Origin: Sympetrum striolatum
Lineage: Eukaryota; Arthropoda; Insecta; Odonata; Libellulidae
Direction of reading: 5' to 3'
DNA: 64,000 bases
Assembly: GCA_947579665.1 (NCBI GenBank)
Contig: CANPUZ010000062.1
Coordinates: forward strand, 124,001-188,000
Position numbers and translations under genes: made by a program. The notes beneath the pieces were generated by a model. That model saw nothing but the letters and a program-made list of their open reading frames with translations, ran no database searches and was not told where the DNA came from. This document shows, one piece after another, positions 1 through 11,851 of the stretch (within the stretch, counting starts at the first letter, position 1; each line of letters begins with the position of its first letter).

Positions 1-1146
1 CATCGCTGTTTACCTAGTTGATTTCCTTACTTTATCTCGAAATTTGTCTGAAAAAGGTATCCGCCATTTTGTTGCTTTAAATAACCAAAGAACCATCTCA
101 GAGCATGAAACATTCAGCGAGTTGAAAGACAAAGAGTAATGCTAGATTATTGCTGTGTTGTTTTTTTTAACAGCTTCTCTCAAAAGAAACTATATATAAA
201 TGAACTTGAACGTTTTTCCGAAAAATCCGAAACTTCCCGTTTTGGTGAACATTTATCAAGTTTGACGCCCTGTATCTATTTGACGCCTGCAAATTTTAAA
301 ATACGACGAGCGGGAACATAAAATTCAATCATTTTGCAATAACTATGCCAAGTTTCAATAACCACACTCAAAAAAACCATTTTTAGCCCCTTGTCCAGGT
401 TTTTTCGATTCTAGCCCACTGTGCGCTGGACCAAATTCGGTTGCAGAATTTACAGAATACATTCATGCTCATAAAGAATATAAGGGAAACGTAAGACATC
501 GTTAGAGGCAGTTGCAGCAAATATTTTTGCTTGAGTTTTCAAACATAGTTAGAGATGGTGAACTTCTGTTGTTTAGTATTGGGATAGAAGTCAGCTCCAT
601 AATACACTTATTTCTGCAAAGAATATTCTTCGTTCTTTTAATAATGTGGAAATTTTCTACATTATTAAAAGTCGACCCCGATCAGAGTATAGGCTACTTT
701 TTATTTCCCTTAAGTCCTCGATCCGAACCCAGACGGCTCAAAACGCTTCCATAAGGAATACTCGTAGAGGTCAGCTTTTTCGTTGCAGGGTTCATTTCTT
801 TTGCAAATTTAAATTAGAAATAATGGTCCTAGAAAGTCGAATCAAGCACCAAAGAAGGAAAATAGAATAAGAATTCTTAATTTGGTCGTGGAATATCGTT
901 TTCGATTCGAAATTGCGCACATTTTGATAGAGTACGTGAATATTTTATCGACATCTTTAGATCGTAAACAACCCATCCCCATGACAATCAATGCGATTCT
1001 TGATTTCGAGCTCATGCGTAATTCCTTAAGAAGACAAGGAAAATGAACTCCCAGATACAATTAATGCTGTAGGATATATTTTATATATAATTCTCCTTCT
1101 CAGAATTCATTCATATATATTTAGATACCCAGATAGATACACAGAT
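1..1146. other. gene-free stretch with satellite scraps
   Basis: I see no gene here. Around 487-570 is a worn fragment of the satellite monomer found in the 19.6-40.3 kb array (the AGGCAGTTGCAGCMAATATTT and ATAGTTAGAGATGGTGA words, minus-unit orientation). Around 715-800 is another weak monomer-like stretch with CGATCCGAACCCAGACG. The rest is AT-rich sequence without recognisable content. Confidence 0.55.
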
Positions 1147-2167
1147 AGGATACTAAATCACAGGCTAAACCACAAGCGTCATTGATTTGAAATTTTTACA
1201 GCTTATAGGCCTTAACGTGAAACCCCCAGGAAAAGGCGACATTGAACCTCAGTGTCATGGGTTCGATGCCAGAAGGCCCCAAAATCCCAATTTTTCCCAT
1301 TTAAATGTATTTCTTTGATTTTCGGAAATTTCTAAAAAATACTTCCCGGATAGGTATAGAATCAAAATTAAAGTAGCTTACAGAAATATACATTAGAGAT
1401 GGGCGCCGCGCCGATTACGCCAGCCGCCGACAATATCGGGCACGCCGCCGCCGCCGAAAAAATAACTACGGCGCGGCGTGGCTTGGATTTAAAAACCAAG
1501 TCCCACAGTGGAAAATATGCTGACAAGTAGTTTGAAGAGATACGCTTTGAACTGATAGAACAAATCTCGGGCTTTTCACGACGGCGCTGATATATTAAAA
1601 CCATTAAACAATCATCGATGATTATCCTTGGTTCAACGCTAGGTCAGGGCAAATATTCTCCCGTTTAATTTACATTGCGATTTTTAAGATTTTTTAAAAA
1701 TCACTTCTCGATGAGACAGAAACTTGAAATTCGGCATGTAGATAGAGATCAATTATAAATTTTATGTACGCTGTTCACCGTTTCGCTGATGGCCCTTGGT
1801 TCGAACCCAGTGAGGCATTTACATTCCTCAATGCATTTTTATGGGGATAAGGGAAGCCAATTTTAGGTACTTCCCGGCATGATATCGACTTCAAACTTTG
1901 CATTAAATAAGGTAAAGTCAGAACAAGTCATACTGTGCATTCACAGATGCCAATATGTCCTGGGTTCAACACCAGCCGTCTCTACAATCAGAAGGTAATC
2001 CGATTTTTAAGAATTTTTTTGAACCCCTTTCCAATAATATAGAAACTTGAAATTCGGCATATAGATAAAGATCATTGATATGTTTCAAATACTCAGTTTT
2101 AGGATATCTTGATCGTCCTTGGTTCGATCTCAGAGAGCCATTTACATTTCGTATGCATTTCAGATGG
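1147..2167 (-). repeat. degenerate copy of the ~1.08-kb satellite unit (unit A)
   Basis: It begins GGATACTAAATCACAGGCTAAACC, matching the outer end of the minus-oriented units of the main array. It then keeps the monomers in the same order, with T-arm-like boxes near 1250, 1632, 1798, 1957 and 2124. Several boxes have changed (GGTTCAACGC, GGTTCAACACC), and the copy has no constant TACTCGTA terminus, so it is older and more decayed than the central array. It is broken by a GC-rich insertion at about 1392-1605. Confidence 0.75.
1392..1605. mobile_element. GC-rich insertion within satellite unit A
   Basis: The satellite sequence stops after AGAAATATAC and resumes at about 1612 with ATGATTATCCTTGGTTC. 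Between these lies unrelated GC-rich DNA with clustered GCCGCCG triplets. Its first bases, TAGAGATGGGC, resemble common hAT-family terminal repeats, but I cannot find the opposite terminus, so it may be a truncated MITE. Family assignment is a guess. Confidence 0.35.
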
Positions 2168-2171
2168 GGAT

Positions 2172-2943
2172 AATGGGGTTATATTAGGATATAAATGACC
2201 AGCGTCATTGACTTGAAATTTTTACGACGTTTTGGCCATAGCGTGTAACCGTCAAAAAATTACAATTTTGAACCTCATTTTCATGGGTTCGATTCCAGAG
2301 GGCCCCTAAGTCCCGATTTTTCCCGTTTAAATGTATTGCTTTGATTTTCGGGAATTTTTTAAAAATACTTCCCGGATAGGAAGAGTATCAAACTCAAGGA
2401 GCTTATATATATGGTCATCATCTATCGAAAACATAAATGACTTTCAAGGAAAAAGTCCTTGGTTCGACGCTAGGACGATGCAAAAATATGCCCTTAAAAA
2501 CATTGTGGTAGTTTTTAATTATTTTTTTTGATGCACTTATGGGAATGATAGTAAGTTCGTGCTTGGCTAGAAGATGTATATTAAGACTTGGTTTAAGAAA
2601 AAAAATTATATGAGACCATACTGTGCCTGGGTTCGATCCCAGAGCACATTAACATTTCTCACGTAAGGAAAATATGTGAAAAGTAGGACGTCGTTTGAGG
2701 CAGTTGCAGCCAATATTTCTGCTTTAATTTTCACACATAGTTAGAGATGGTGATGTTATGTTATGCTGCATAGTAAGTATGACCAGAAAGACCCGGGTTC
2801 GATGCCAGGCAATTAAATTACAGCGAATTTTAAGAATATTTTCAATCCGTTTTTTGCTATTGAGGACCGTCTCGATATGATGCCGACATGAAATTAGTGT
2901 TGTCGATATGCTTGCAGTATGCTAGCATCATTTTACTCGTACC
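2172..2943 (-). repeat. degenerate, shortened satellite unit (unit B)
   Basis: It starts GGATATAAATGACCAGCGTC and ends at the constant terminus TACTCGTA. Only four T-arm-like boxes remain (about 2288, 2461, 2632, 2789), so two monomers are missing. The box near 2632 belongs to the alternative monomer type (ACTGTGCCTGGGTTCGATCC) otherwise seen in array unit 2. The hairpin stem before the terminus is degraded (GCTTGCAGTATGCTAGC). Confidence 0.75.
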
Positions 2944-2959
2944 TATATATACACTCATT

Positions 2960-3735
2960 TATTCATAGGGGATCAAAATTTTAACCATGTTCCATAAATG
3001 CCACTGTCTTGAAATTATTGCATCGTGTTTTCCATGACGTGTAACCTCCAGAAAAAAGCCTACTTTGAACCTCAGTGTCATGGGTTCGATTCCAGAAGGC
3101 CCCAAAGTCCCGATTTTCTCCATAAAGATACATGGTGGGGATTTTGGAAAAATTTTTGAGGCACTTTCAGGCAAAGTAGAGAGTTGGAATTCAAGAGATC
3201 GCTGGAAGCCATGCGTATCCGACGAAAACTATTAACCCATTCGGATCGGAGGCCGCCGATCGGCGGCCTAGTCGACGCGTGGAGGACGCCTATGGGCGGC
3301 CTCCACTTGAAGGGATTATATGCTTTCCTCCTACCGCTGACTTCTTTGAGAGAGTTTAAATTTCGCTCAGCTTATCAGTAATGTTTGTGCAGCTGTGGAG
3401 TCAAGCCGTTTCTGTCTTCCTAAATTTTTTCTTTACTTTGCGTAGCAGTTGGAAGTGCGATTTTTAATTTCTCTCTATATGAGTTGGTCGGGATCTAGGT
3501 AATTATTTTTAATTTTTCTTTGTTGTTATTCACTATAAAATATATAAATCTACTAGAAAACAGAAAAATTTGATTCAGTTTCTGACGAAAGTATTAAAAT
3601 TGCTATCCGATCTGAATGGGTTAAGACATCATCCAAGTTTATCCTTGGTTCGACGCTAGGTCAGGGAAAATACGCTCCCGTTTAATTTACATTGCGGTTT
3701 TTAAGTTTTTTTATTATCACTTTCCGATAAGTAAG
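2960..3735 (-). repeat. truncated satellite unit (unit C), interrupted by a MITE
   Basis: It opens with AGGGGATCAAAATTTTAACC, the alternative unit start also used by array units at 32,155 and 37,840. It runs through the first monomer (GGGTTCGATTCC near 3083) until a TTAA-flanked insertion at 3232-3624. It then resumes with the second monomer (TTGGTTCGACGC near 3647) and stops at about 3735, where a Penelope reverse transcriptase fragment begins. Confidence 0.75.
3232..3624. mobile_element. TTAA-flanked MITE with CCCATTC termini
   Basis: TTAA at 3232-3235 is followed by CCCATTCGGATCGGA. The other end reads TCCGATCTGAATGGG then TTAA at 3621-3624. This gives near-identical terminal inverted repeats of about 15 bp inside a duplicated TTAA, the signature of piggyBac-type transposition. 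There is no coding capacity. The insertion cuts a satellite monomer at a TTAA, and the two monomer halves can be read across it. Its sequence differs from the ends of the three larger piggyBac elements nearby. Confidence 0.8.
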
Positions 3736-3743
3736 CACATTTA

Positions 3744-4199
3744 GTGCTCACCCCTAATTATACAGTCAAAAATTCCATTGAATTATACCAGAAACTCAGC
3801 AATATCACCCTACCACCCAACGCAAAACTAGTATCTTTCGATGTAAAGAGCCTTTTCACCAGTGTACCTGTCAAAGAAACACTAAAAATTTTGGAGAATT
3901 TGTTTTGTAACATCAATATGGACCAAGTGATAAAAACTGATATCCTGTCGCTCGTCAGACTTTGCTGTGAACAAAATTTCTTTTTATTAAATGGTGACTT
4001 GTATAATCAGACAGATGGACTTTTTATGGGATCTGCTCTGTCACCCATTTTAGCAGATATTTTTATGCAAAATTTAGAATGTGAGTTATTTAATTGCTCT
4101 TCCGATTGACTTAAATTTGTCAAATGTTGGTACAGATATGTTGATGATGTTTTTTGTATTTGGTGCGGCACCCTCAGGCCTTTCTTCAAAAATCAATGA
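3744..4199 (+). pseudogene. Penelope-like element reverse transcriptase fragment
   Basis: The reading frame encodes a piece of the reverse transcriptase palm of Penelope-like retroelements. It includes VSFDVKSLFTSVPV (first catalytic Asp in motif A), the GLFMGSALSPILADIFM block, and RYVDDVFCIW with the catalytic YVDD. An in-frame TGA at 4107-4109 lies between the ILADIFM block and YVDD, and a second stop closes the frame at 4197-4199. The N-terminal part, the thumb and any GIY-YIG endonuclease domain are absent. It abuts the broken satellite unit C and is a dead 5'- and 3'-truncated copy. Family call is firm from the motif order; subfamily not determined. Confidence 0.85.
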
Positions 4200-5904
4200 A
4201 TTTCTCTCTTGTTGATTGTTAGTGATTTTAATTATTATTCGTAACTTCTGCAAGATGTCTAATCAAATTTTATCTTTTCAGTTTTAAAATTTCTGCGATA
4301 GTTTTCAGCCACTCACTCTATTCTCGCCAAAAAAATGCATCTTCCTCTACAATTAACCTATCCAAAGGTACTATGTCATATTTTCCCTTTTTGCTAGGCC
4401 ATTCTGACGGTTGGAAATGCTTCATATTTGTACATGTTAGTATTTAATCATTAGCAATGGCGTATACTACTTTTATCTTAATGATTTCAGCGAAGTAAGG
4501 AATTTAAACTATTCGTATAAATTCTCAGTGCTGAAATTTTTCTCTCCACACTGCTTCTGCTCCGATTCAAATCCACTGTTTATCTGCGGTTTTGATGGAG
4601 AGCACTATCGAATGCTAATATCACCACTCACTCAATTTACTCAAAGCAATGTCTTACAATGTAAGGAAAGAACATTGAAACACGGCTTTAATTGAAGTTT
4701 AAAGATCTCCAATAGATATATCTTTGTCAGCGCTTCGGTGTTCGGAATGATGTATGTAGAGAAAGCCAATATACATTGGGTGTTTCTAAGAAGGTCAGTT
4801 ATCCAGTCCTCTACATTGCTTCCGAAAACAGGCAGCAAAGACTCACAAAGACGTCTACTGGAGTTATTTTAAACTATAAAACGATTCTAGAATCCTTTTT
4901 CCGCGAAAGATCCAAGTCAACCGATTAAAGAAGAAGAGTCCTTTTGTTGAGAGACTGTGCTTCCTGAGACATGAATACACACTCGTGTGGATTTTTCCGG
5001 CTGGGGCAGCAGTGAGCAGTGTCTTACCATTCAGAAGTACCCGAAGCCATCAATGTTTCCTTAGTTGCTCTTCTATCCGTCTTTTCATCATACATTCGAC
5101 TGCGACCATTATTCCTTTCTGGTGAGGTTCGTTTTTTCTTTTTCCCCTTCGGTATTTCATACAATCTCACTTTGTGAAACCACTCATGCTCCTTGAATAG
5201 GGGTTTACGTTTCCCGGGATTCATTCATCAAGTAGAAATAAATAATATATTCCTGAATATTATTAGTCGTTACTGATTAACCGGATGCAGCATCAAAACA
5301 ATTAGAGTAAGTTATTACAAAATGTATGCCAATAATATGAATTTATTACCAAAAGTATGATAAAACAGCAAAATTCTAACATTAGGAGAAATATCAATAT
5401 TTTAGAACAGCATTGTACACCCATTAATTATTTTTCATTGTTAAAGTAATTTTCAAGAAACACAAATTATTTACACTATTGTCACTTACATTTGTGCGTG
5501 GTTCTGTAACAAAGAGACGCAGCAAATGCACATTCTGCTTCAACAGACGTTGGTGGAAACAAAGCTCCAAATGAATAATTTATCCTAGATGTACGCTCTC
5601 CGGTTATTAAAAAGATATCTATTTCTGTAGAAATGCTTCCAGGAATCGCTGTTTACTTTGCCAGCGTTTTCAATTGCGGCATCCGATTTATTTATCAGGG
5701 ACCGATCAATGAAGAGCTTACTTTTGAGGACCTAACAAGTAGTTCAGATTATATAACCTCCTCTGAATTTTCTCCATTGTCTTCTGGCTTACTTATAAAG
5801 AGTCTCTCAATCATATAAATAGCTTTGGCTTTTCACAGTCACATTCCTTAGGTAGCGTTAAGTTCGCATTTGGTTGATGGTGACTGTTAGTAGTACATAG
5901 CCGA
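4200..5904. other. gene-free stretch
   Basis: Only short open frames are seen (for example minus-strand 5024-5224, a lysine/arginine-rich reading without recognisable motifs). The DNA is AT-rich and without clear repeats. The minus strand around 5690-5830 may extend the hAT-like scrap described next, but stops interrupt every frame. Confidence 0.5.
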
Positions 5905-6213
5905 CTAGATTCCTATTTTACGTTCTTCTATCCTTTTTTGTAAGGCTGTTAACACTTTAGCGGAGAAATAGATTTTCTGTTCAAACAGATCATCCAGTAT
6001 AAATTCAAATATACCTTCCGCTGTTAGCAGTGTTGAATCTCTTTGACCAAGTCGGTCCGATATTATATTTTGACAGGGATTTTCCCGGGAAATGCAGTGG
6101 ATTCTCGGGAAATTCCCGGATGAATTGTACGTACGGGATCCCGGGAAAACGGGATGCCGCTTGAGAATCCCTATCCTTGAATCATGAAACGCTTGAATGA
6201 TCGTAACAAACAC
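5905..6213 (-). pseudogene. possible hAT-like transposase fragment
   Basis: The minus-strand frame has a C-terminal block (FEFILDDLFEQKIYFSAKVL followed by a TALQKRIEERK stretch) that resembles a helical segment of hAT-type transposases, where an amphipathic LxxxLxxRIxER pattern precedes the C-terminal domain. The first half of the frame comes from a CCCGGGAAA-rich, partly palindromic stretch at 6075-6165 and is probably not coding. No catalytic residues or hAT dimerisation motif are visible. This is recognition by texture only. Confidence 0.35.
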
Positions 6214-6805
6214 TTTTCTGAGGACTTAGGGCTATAAGAAAAGAAACAACTACGAACTTTTAGGAATTATATTTTGCTTCCGTAAAATATAATATCGAAT
6301 CCTTCATAGTGATGCATGTAGAGCAGATTTGTTGAAAATGTTTGAAAAGAATCAGCCTCAGAAAAGAATGGTGTTTTGATAATTTTCTGAAATTTATAGA
6401 AAAGGCATATGCATTGAGAGAGATGGAACAATTTACTGCCAATTTACAATAAATTTAGAATTGTTTTTATTATTAATTGATAACTTCGGTTAATAGATCA
6501 CTTTCTCCAGCCTTTCGCAGAATTCTAATCCATCCTTTTCCACCTAACGGGTTAGAAAGCAGCAATGGGCTATAAAACAGATTTATCAAAAATAAAGGAA
6601 AGACAATATAAAAATACATTCTAAAGAAATGGCGTTTGCCTAGATGTTATTTTTGCATACTGGTAAATAAGTATGTATCTTAAAGAATAAAATGTACTTT
6701 AAGATATACGATAATTATCAATATTCTTGTATTGGATAAATAATTGTTTTTACAATTGAAAGAGCGAGAGAGATCCCTGGATTGGATCCCTACATACATT
6801 ATCAA
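6214..6805. other. gene-free AT-rich stretch beside piggyBac 1
   Basis: It is AT-rich and no frame looks coding. It probably contains the downstream end of the piggyBac 1 element, but I could not find a matching terminal repeat. The only TTAG/CTAA palindrome near 6544 (CTAACGGGTTAG) is not TTAA. Confidence 0.4.
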
Positions 6806-9248
6806 TTATTTTTGAAGATTAGCATGAAAATTCTTAAAACACTCCTCCAAGCAGAGACCAGGTGAATCTTCGCAATCTGGACAAATTGTTGTTACCATAG
6901 ACCTTTTCCCAATTTTACTGCATTGACGGCACCTTTTCTGCATTCGATGACGCTTCTTGGCATCTCCTTCAGCGAAGTCTGTGTACTTAGGAGAGTGAAA
7001 ATTAATTGATATTATGGATTCCTGTAGGGATCGTCGTTTTGGCGGGACCAGACAGGTAGTCGACAATCTTAAAGGAGTAAAGGTCGTTCTGAATCCCACT
7101 GTATTTGTTATGCAACTGATGAGCATTTAGCATCATTATCTGAATAATATGCACTCCTAATTTTCTGCACCAAATTAAATTTTCATGCTAATTTGGGAAA
7201 TAAGAAAGCATTTGGTCCATTTTATCAACTCCCCCCATGTTCTTGCTATAATGATGTACTGCCTCTGGTTTTTTCACTAGACTCCCTCTCCTCGAAGGCA
7301 CTTCCAATAATTTAATACCGAATTCATTGGAAATTAAGAGAACCTCCCGTTTATCCTTCCGCTTCAAAACATTTATTGGACTAGAGGTTTCCCCTTGGCA
7401 AAAACACTCCCCTTTCTTTAATTTTTTCTGCAAGACTTATAAAGGATTCCCCTTCCTATTTGATCTCAAAGTACCCGTGCAGAAACAGCATTTTTCAGCT
7501 AATTTTTTAGCAAGAGGAGCGCTATTATAATAATTGTCCATAAAAACACTATGGTTGAGTTCAAATTTCCCATCTAATAAATTGTCTACTACTTTTCCTG
7601 CATGCCCTTTTCCTCCTAAAAATACATCACTCGCTCCTGCATAAATAAAAAATTTCAAATCCGTACCATCACTCTCTGTCAGAACATACATGATTGATGC
7701 CAAGCTTATGTTTTTTCCCTTTTACGTAAAGTCGAAACTTTAAACGTCCTTTCCAAAAAACCATTGACTCATCTATACACAAATTTTTAGCGGGAGTATA
7801 CATTTCAGCCATCCTATTATTAAAATAATCCATAACAGGTCTGATTTTGAAAAGAGGATCTTCAGGGCGAGGCTCACCTTCATCGGTTTTTTTAATGCAA
7901 TGTGTTGTAAATACACATAAACCTGTCTCGAGACATTCTATTATAAAAGAAGTGGCAATCAAATTTTTCGTCCCTATTCCAATAATCACTTAGCCTATTA
8001 GTACGGAGAGTGAATGTATGGAAGAGTAAGCCCAAGAATACTTTGAACTCATCGACAGTAAGGTCTTTCCAGTCAGTAATTCGAGCACGAGGGCCAACGC
8101 TTCGTAGGAACACTTCCTCTGCATTTGTTTCTTGAACTTCAAGATTGAAAAAATCATCCGTAAATAACAGTTCGAAATAATCTTCAGGATTATTTCCTTG
8201 GGGTGGTTGAAGCAGAGCTCTCTTTCCTAAAAATGTTTTAGAACTGAGGGAGTTTTCGTCTCCCCAAGAGAACTGGGGAGAAGAACAGGGCGTGGGCGCA
8301 CTTGAGATGAGCGAAGAAAGGTCAGGGCGTATTGGCAACGTCTGTTGCAAGGAAGGAGTGGATGACGGCAAACCCCTATCAGACAAACTAAGGTCGCGGT
8401 CAACCGACGGGTCCCAATTGCTGCGACTCTTCATCAGAGGAATTGTCTTCGTCGGAACTCCAACTCTCGTCAAAATCTACTATCAAACGTTCCGCCTCTT
8501 CCTCCGTTAAATCTAAAATATATAAGACGTGAACTATTTCGTGAATTTGATAGTAAATGAATATCCAGTAAATTATGAACAAATATAAATATACTAAAAT
8601 ACCAAAGAAATATAAAACTTTTGAATACCTGCACTATCTGCGGATTTTTTTAAAATTTTTGGAGGACGGATAGATTCTGCAATAAAAAGTTATAATCAAT
8701 GCAAAAATACCATTAAAAGAAACAATATCTGTACGTTACAGAATAATGAAAGTTGTTTCGCTGATACAAACAATATATTTTTCTATGGAATAGGAGTTGA
8801 ACTGAATGATGAAAGTAGCTATGAAATTAAAAATCATTTAGATAAAGCAATATCATTTATGTCACATTTAATCTCATTTACCGTAAAATATATTTCCTAC
8901 TTATCGGTGGAACAATACTCATGATATCTTCTAGTAATAACATTTTATATCATCAATAAAAAATTATTTTCAGATAAGAAGAAAAATTTTGGAAATACCT
9001 CGACTCGAAGTGACTTTTTCATTTGACGACGGGTTATTCCTTTTAGTTTGACTCTGAATTCCTAATATTATTAATAAAAAATGATTATTATAATAAGGTA
9101 TTCGATTAACATACATAAATAATCTATATATTTAAATTCATCAACTGCATGCACTTCAATGACTGAAGTCTATCGATATTCTTTTAAGTTTTACCTGATC
9201 TTGAAGGAAGTGGTTCATTCAACCTTGCGGAAGATTTTTTTCATCCAT
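6806..9248 (-). pseudogene. piggyBac-type transposase pseudogene 1
   Basis: A piggyBac transposase (cut-and-paste, TTAA target) spread over several frames. Translation order: acidic N-terminus (WSSDEDNSSDEES near 8440); N-terminal domain with NPEDYFELLFTDDFF and TVDEFKVFLGLL; catalytic core with CIDESMVFWKGR (first Asp, ~7790), FMDNYYNSAPLAKKL (second Asp, ~7540) and MGGVDKMDQ (third Asp, ~7215). The C-terminal cysteine-rich zinc domain follows (CRQCSKIGKRSMVTTICPDC, ~6870-6930). All three catalytic Asp codons survive. Frame changes lie near 8410, 7890 (A-rich run), 7700, 7435 and around 7130-7190, where part of the region between the third Asp and the zinc domain is missing. It is therefore inactive. 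The 5' part is split into small exons (see 8512-9248). Confidence 0.9.
8512..9248 (-). other. multi-exon N-terminus of piggyBac 1
   Basis: On the minus strand three introns with GT...AG borders fit one continuous frame. Exon 1 is ~9248-9195, ending TCAAGATCAG|gtaaaa. Exon 2 is 9061-8999 (63 bp, after ttag, before gtattt). Exon 3 is 8676-8629 (48 bp, after ttgcag, before gtattc). Exon 4 starts at 8512 after ttttag and joins LTEEEAERLIVDFDES. All three junctions are phase 1 and the two internal exons are multiples of three. The joined reading is serine/charge rich, as is usual for piggyBac N-termini. The exon 1 start ATG needs one more base in an A7 run to be in frame, a probable 1-bp deletion. 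Confidence 0.65.
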
Positions 9249-10283
9249 TTAAAAAGTTTAAATTATCAATACAGTAATATAAAATATACGATAGCAATTT
9301 GATAAGGCCCAAATAGAAGAAAACAAAGAATTTATATTTGGATGTATCGATCTTAAAATATTTTTAAAGGGGACTTTTCAGAAAAATGTCAATATATCCT
9401 ACGAATGAAGATCGCCTACAAAAAATAAAAAAGAATGTTGTAAATAACCTAATAAATGAACACCCACACCTTGTTATTTCACATTGTATAGATTATTTTA
9501 AAGATATTTCCTTAAACAAAACGAAAAAAAATAATACATACCTTAAAAATCCTCCAATGAAGAAAAACACACCAGATAGTCACCCAAACAAAAGCAGTAA
9601 CTGGAAACGATGTCGTTCAAACAGAGACCAACTGATTAGTCGAGCAGACGGAAAGAGTGGGGAGAAATCCAAAACTCCTACGAGAGTAAAGTAAACATCG
9701 GCATATCGGTTGGGACCAGCCGTCATGACTTAATGACACCCGTACTTAGAACTACTGTCCATGCAAAAAGTCTAGATACTCGAGTTTGAAGTGTTGTATC
9801 TCAGTAACCTATTCATCGATAGCAATGAAATAAACTGAAAATGAAAGAAAATTTATTTTTACGTTTTGTGAATACCATCAGCGATTTTTTACCGTATCAA
9901 CAAATTTTTTATTTGACATTGTATGAAAAAAGCACGGTTTTTAGCGCTCAGAAACCGATAGCTCCACTTTGAACGCTAATTTTTTTAAAACCTCTCAAGT
10001 TATCAACATGAGACTTCATAAGGTGCAAGATCTAGCTTTTATAAATGTATATACTGAAGTAGAACCTCGTTACTACTTATTTACTATCCAAAAATTGTTG
10101 ATAAAGAAAACTCTGCTATTTTCGTTATTTAATGACCTACAAGAAATTTTAACCCTCCAAGGACGAGAATTATTTTTTCTTAAAAATTACCCTAATTTTA
10201 GTATATTGGTATTCAGATGACCTAAATTAACAACAGAAAATTGTTTAAAAAAAGTTAACAATAATAGGTTCGTTGCAAATGCC
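9249..10283. other. gene-free stretch between piggyBac 1 and 2
   Basis: A plus-strand frame at 9386-9694 (102 codons, Lys/Asn-rich, no motif) looks like chance in AT-rich DNA. No terminal repeat for piggyBac 1 could be recognised. TTAA occurs at 10,256-10,259, 25 bp before the palindromic motif that opens the piggyBac 2 region. Confidence 0.4.
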
Positions 10284-10320
10284 CGTTCCCATATGGGCAC
10301 GTCAGTCCTTCCCACTACTA
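10284..10320 (+). repeat. piggyBac-associated palindromic terminal motif, copy 1
   Basis: CGTTCCCATATGGGCACGTC then AGTCCTTCCCACTACTA. The core CCCATATGGG is a perfect palindrome. An inverted copy (12,175-12,212) lies on the far side of the piggyBac 2 coding remnants, and a third copy (12,547-12,583) ends in TTAA. Confidence 0.7.
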
Positions 10321-10440
10321 CTATTACGCGCGCCATGATGAAATTTAAAAAAAGCATTTTATTGAAAAAAATCATATTTATTTAAAAAAATATTGTATGA
10401 AATGGTTTTTCTTGGAAGATATATGTATTTGTTTTATAAT

Positions 10441-11851
10441 TATTTTGTGAAGTACTTTGTAAAACATTTAACACAGAGCCCAACATCGCAATTATTACGC
10501 ATTGTTCTCCCACTACTCTCGCACTCTTCATATGCGCAGCGTTTTCCCTTGTTCTGCGGTATTTCACCGATTACACCGATTAATTGATCATACCACAACT
10601 CTTGCGTGGAGCCAGTTTTTGACGTGGAAGTCTTGCTGAGTCGTCCACCGGGTGGTTTTTATTCCGTCTTGTACCGAGTAAAGTACACCTGAGCAATCTT
10701 CCGTCTAAAATCTAATTTTGTCCTTGGATCTGAGGATTCCCTTTTATTATTATTATTATTCGATTGTCTGAGTTGTAAATAATTTATATAAATCATATCT
10801 TACCAATATACAGTGAATTTACATGAATTTGGTCAGTTCCACCCATATGCTTATTATACTGGGATATGAAGTAGGGTTATGGTAGCTGAATAATTTTCTT
10901 TTGTGGCCTATAAAACTTTTAGCTTTCATCAACGGCGTAACTCCATACGCTGTTGAAACTGCCACAATTACCAAATTGTCCAGCCATTTAGTGACTCCTA
11001 TTCCTTCACATGTAGAAATAGCTGTGATGCTCTTTCCACTTTTCCACTTCCACCACTTCAAATTATAATAACCGAATCTTATCGATTTACCTCTACTACA
11101 TCGCTTACAGCTAAGTCTTCTGTAGTATCTTATCATCTCTCCTTCACAATCTAAGAACTGGGAAGGCACCAAATGCTGCATCCATCTCTATGTAATCCTT
11201 TTCTTTGTAGAACCCATCGCTTGACTGTCTAACTTAGTATTATCCGCTAAGTGTAAAAATTTCATTATTTGGATGAATCAGTCCCTTCTCATCGCTCTAC
11301 TAACCAATTCAATATGTACATCCTTTTTCGCGTCCCAGTAATATTTTTCCAGGAGAACGTTGTACCCGGATACAATCAAAATGCCAATGACGGCTCGCAT
11401 CTCCTCTGCTGTAATTTGTGGACTGGGGCTATTAAAAAATCAGGCGTAATTCTCACTTTGTTCCACTATGAATGCGACGAAATCGTCATCGATGAAGAGC
11501 TCTAGCAATTAGATGCAGCTAAGTTTAGAGTATGAAAAGTAATCTGCTTCAGAAAAACTTCCCGTACACTCAATGCTGCCCTTTATCCATTTTCTCCGCA
11601 CAGATTTTTTTGCCCCATCGTCTTCTCCAGCACCGATACTTTCGTTGGTTGCCAACCGAATTTCGGCTTGTGCCCTCATTTGCTTGCCAGTGAAATTGTC
11701 AACCAATCTTTCCTCATCTTCATCAGTCGATGCTTCATCAGTTTGCTCATTTTCTTCTGTTGGAGAAATGAAGAAATCGGTAACATCTACCTCACTCTCT
11801 TCATCCTCGGCAAGGATTCGGAGAGCCTCCTTCAGTGAAGTCGACTCATGA
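10441..11851 (-). pseudogene. piggyBac-type transposase pseudogene 2
   Basis: A second, different piggyBac lineage on the minus strand, heavily eroded. From N to C: acidic segment around 11,851-11,700 (ALRILAEDEESEV, then EASTDEDEE and FTGKQMRAQAEI); an N-terminal domain segment at ~11,505-11,270 (ITAEEMRAVIGILIVSGYN, then KKDVHIELVSRAMRRD, FIQIMKFLHLADNTKLD); a damaged first catalytic block near 11,140 (EMIRYYRRLSCKR, RGKSIRFGYY); the third Asp block YNKHMGGTDQIHVNS near 10,830 in another frame; and the zinc domain ending at 10,441 (RCAYEECESSGRTMRNNCD, GLCVKCFTKYFTK). Several frameshifts and stops separate them. The YYGRHSCK-like and MGGTDQ words place it apart from elements 1 and 3. Confidence 0.85.

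Noticed and set aside
5024..5224. Lys/Arg-rich minus-strand frame as a small nuclear protein
   Set aside because: Only 66 codons, no domain, and composition comes from CTTTTT-rich DNA.
9386..9694. Plus-strand 102-codon frame as a gene
   Set aside because: Lys/Asn-rich composition simply follows AT-rich DNA; no motif, splice context or repeat in other elements was seen.
11573..11851. Plus-strand serine-rich 92-codon frame
   Set aside because: It is the antisense shadow of the acidic N-terminus of piggyBac 2.
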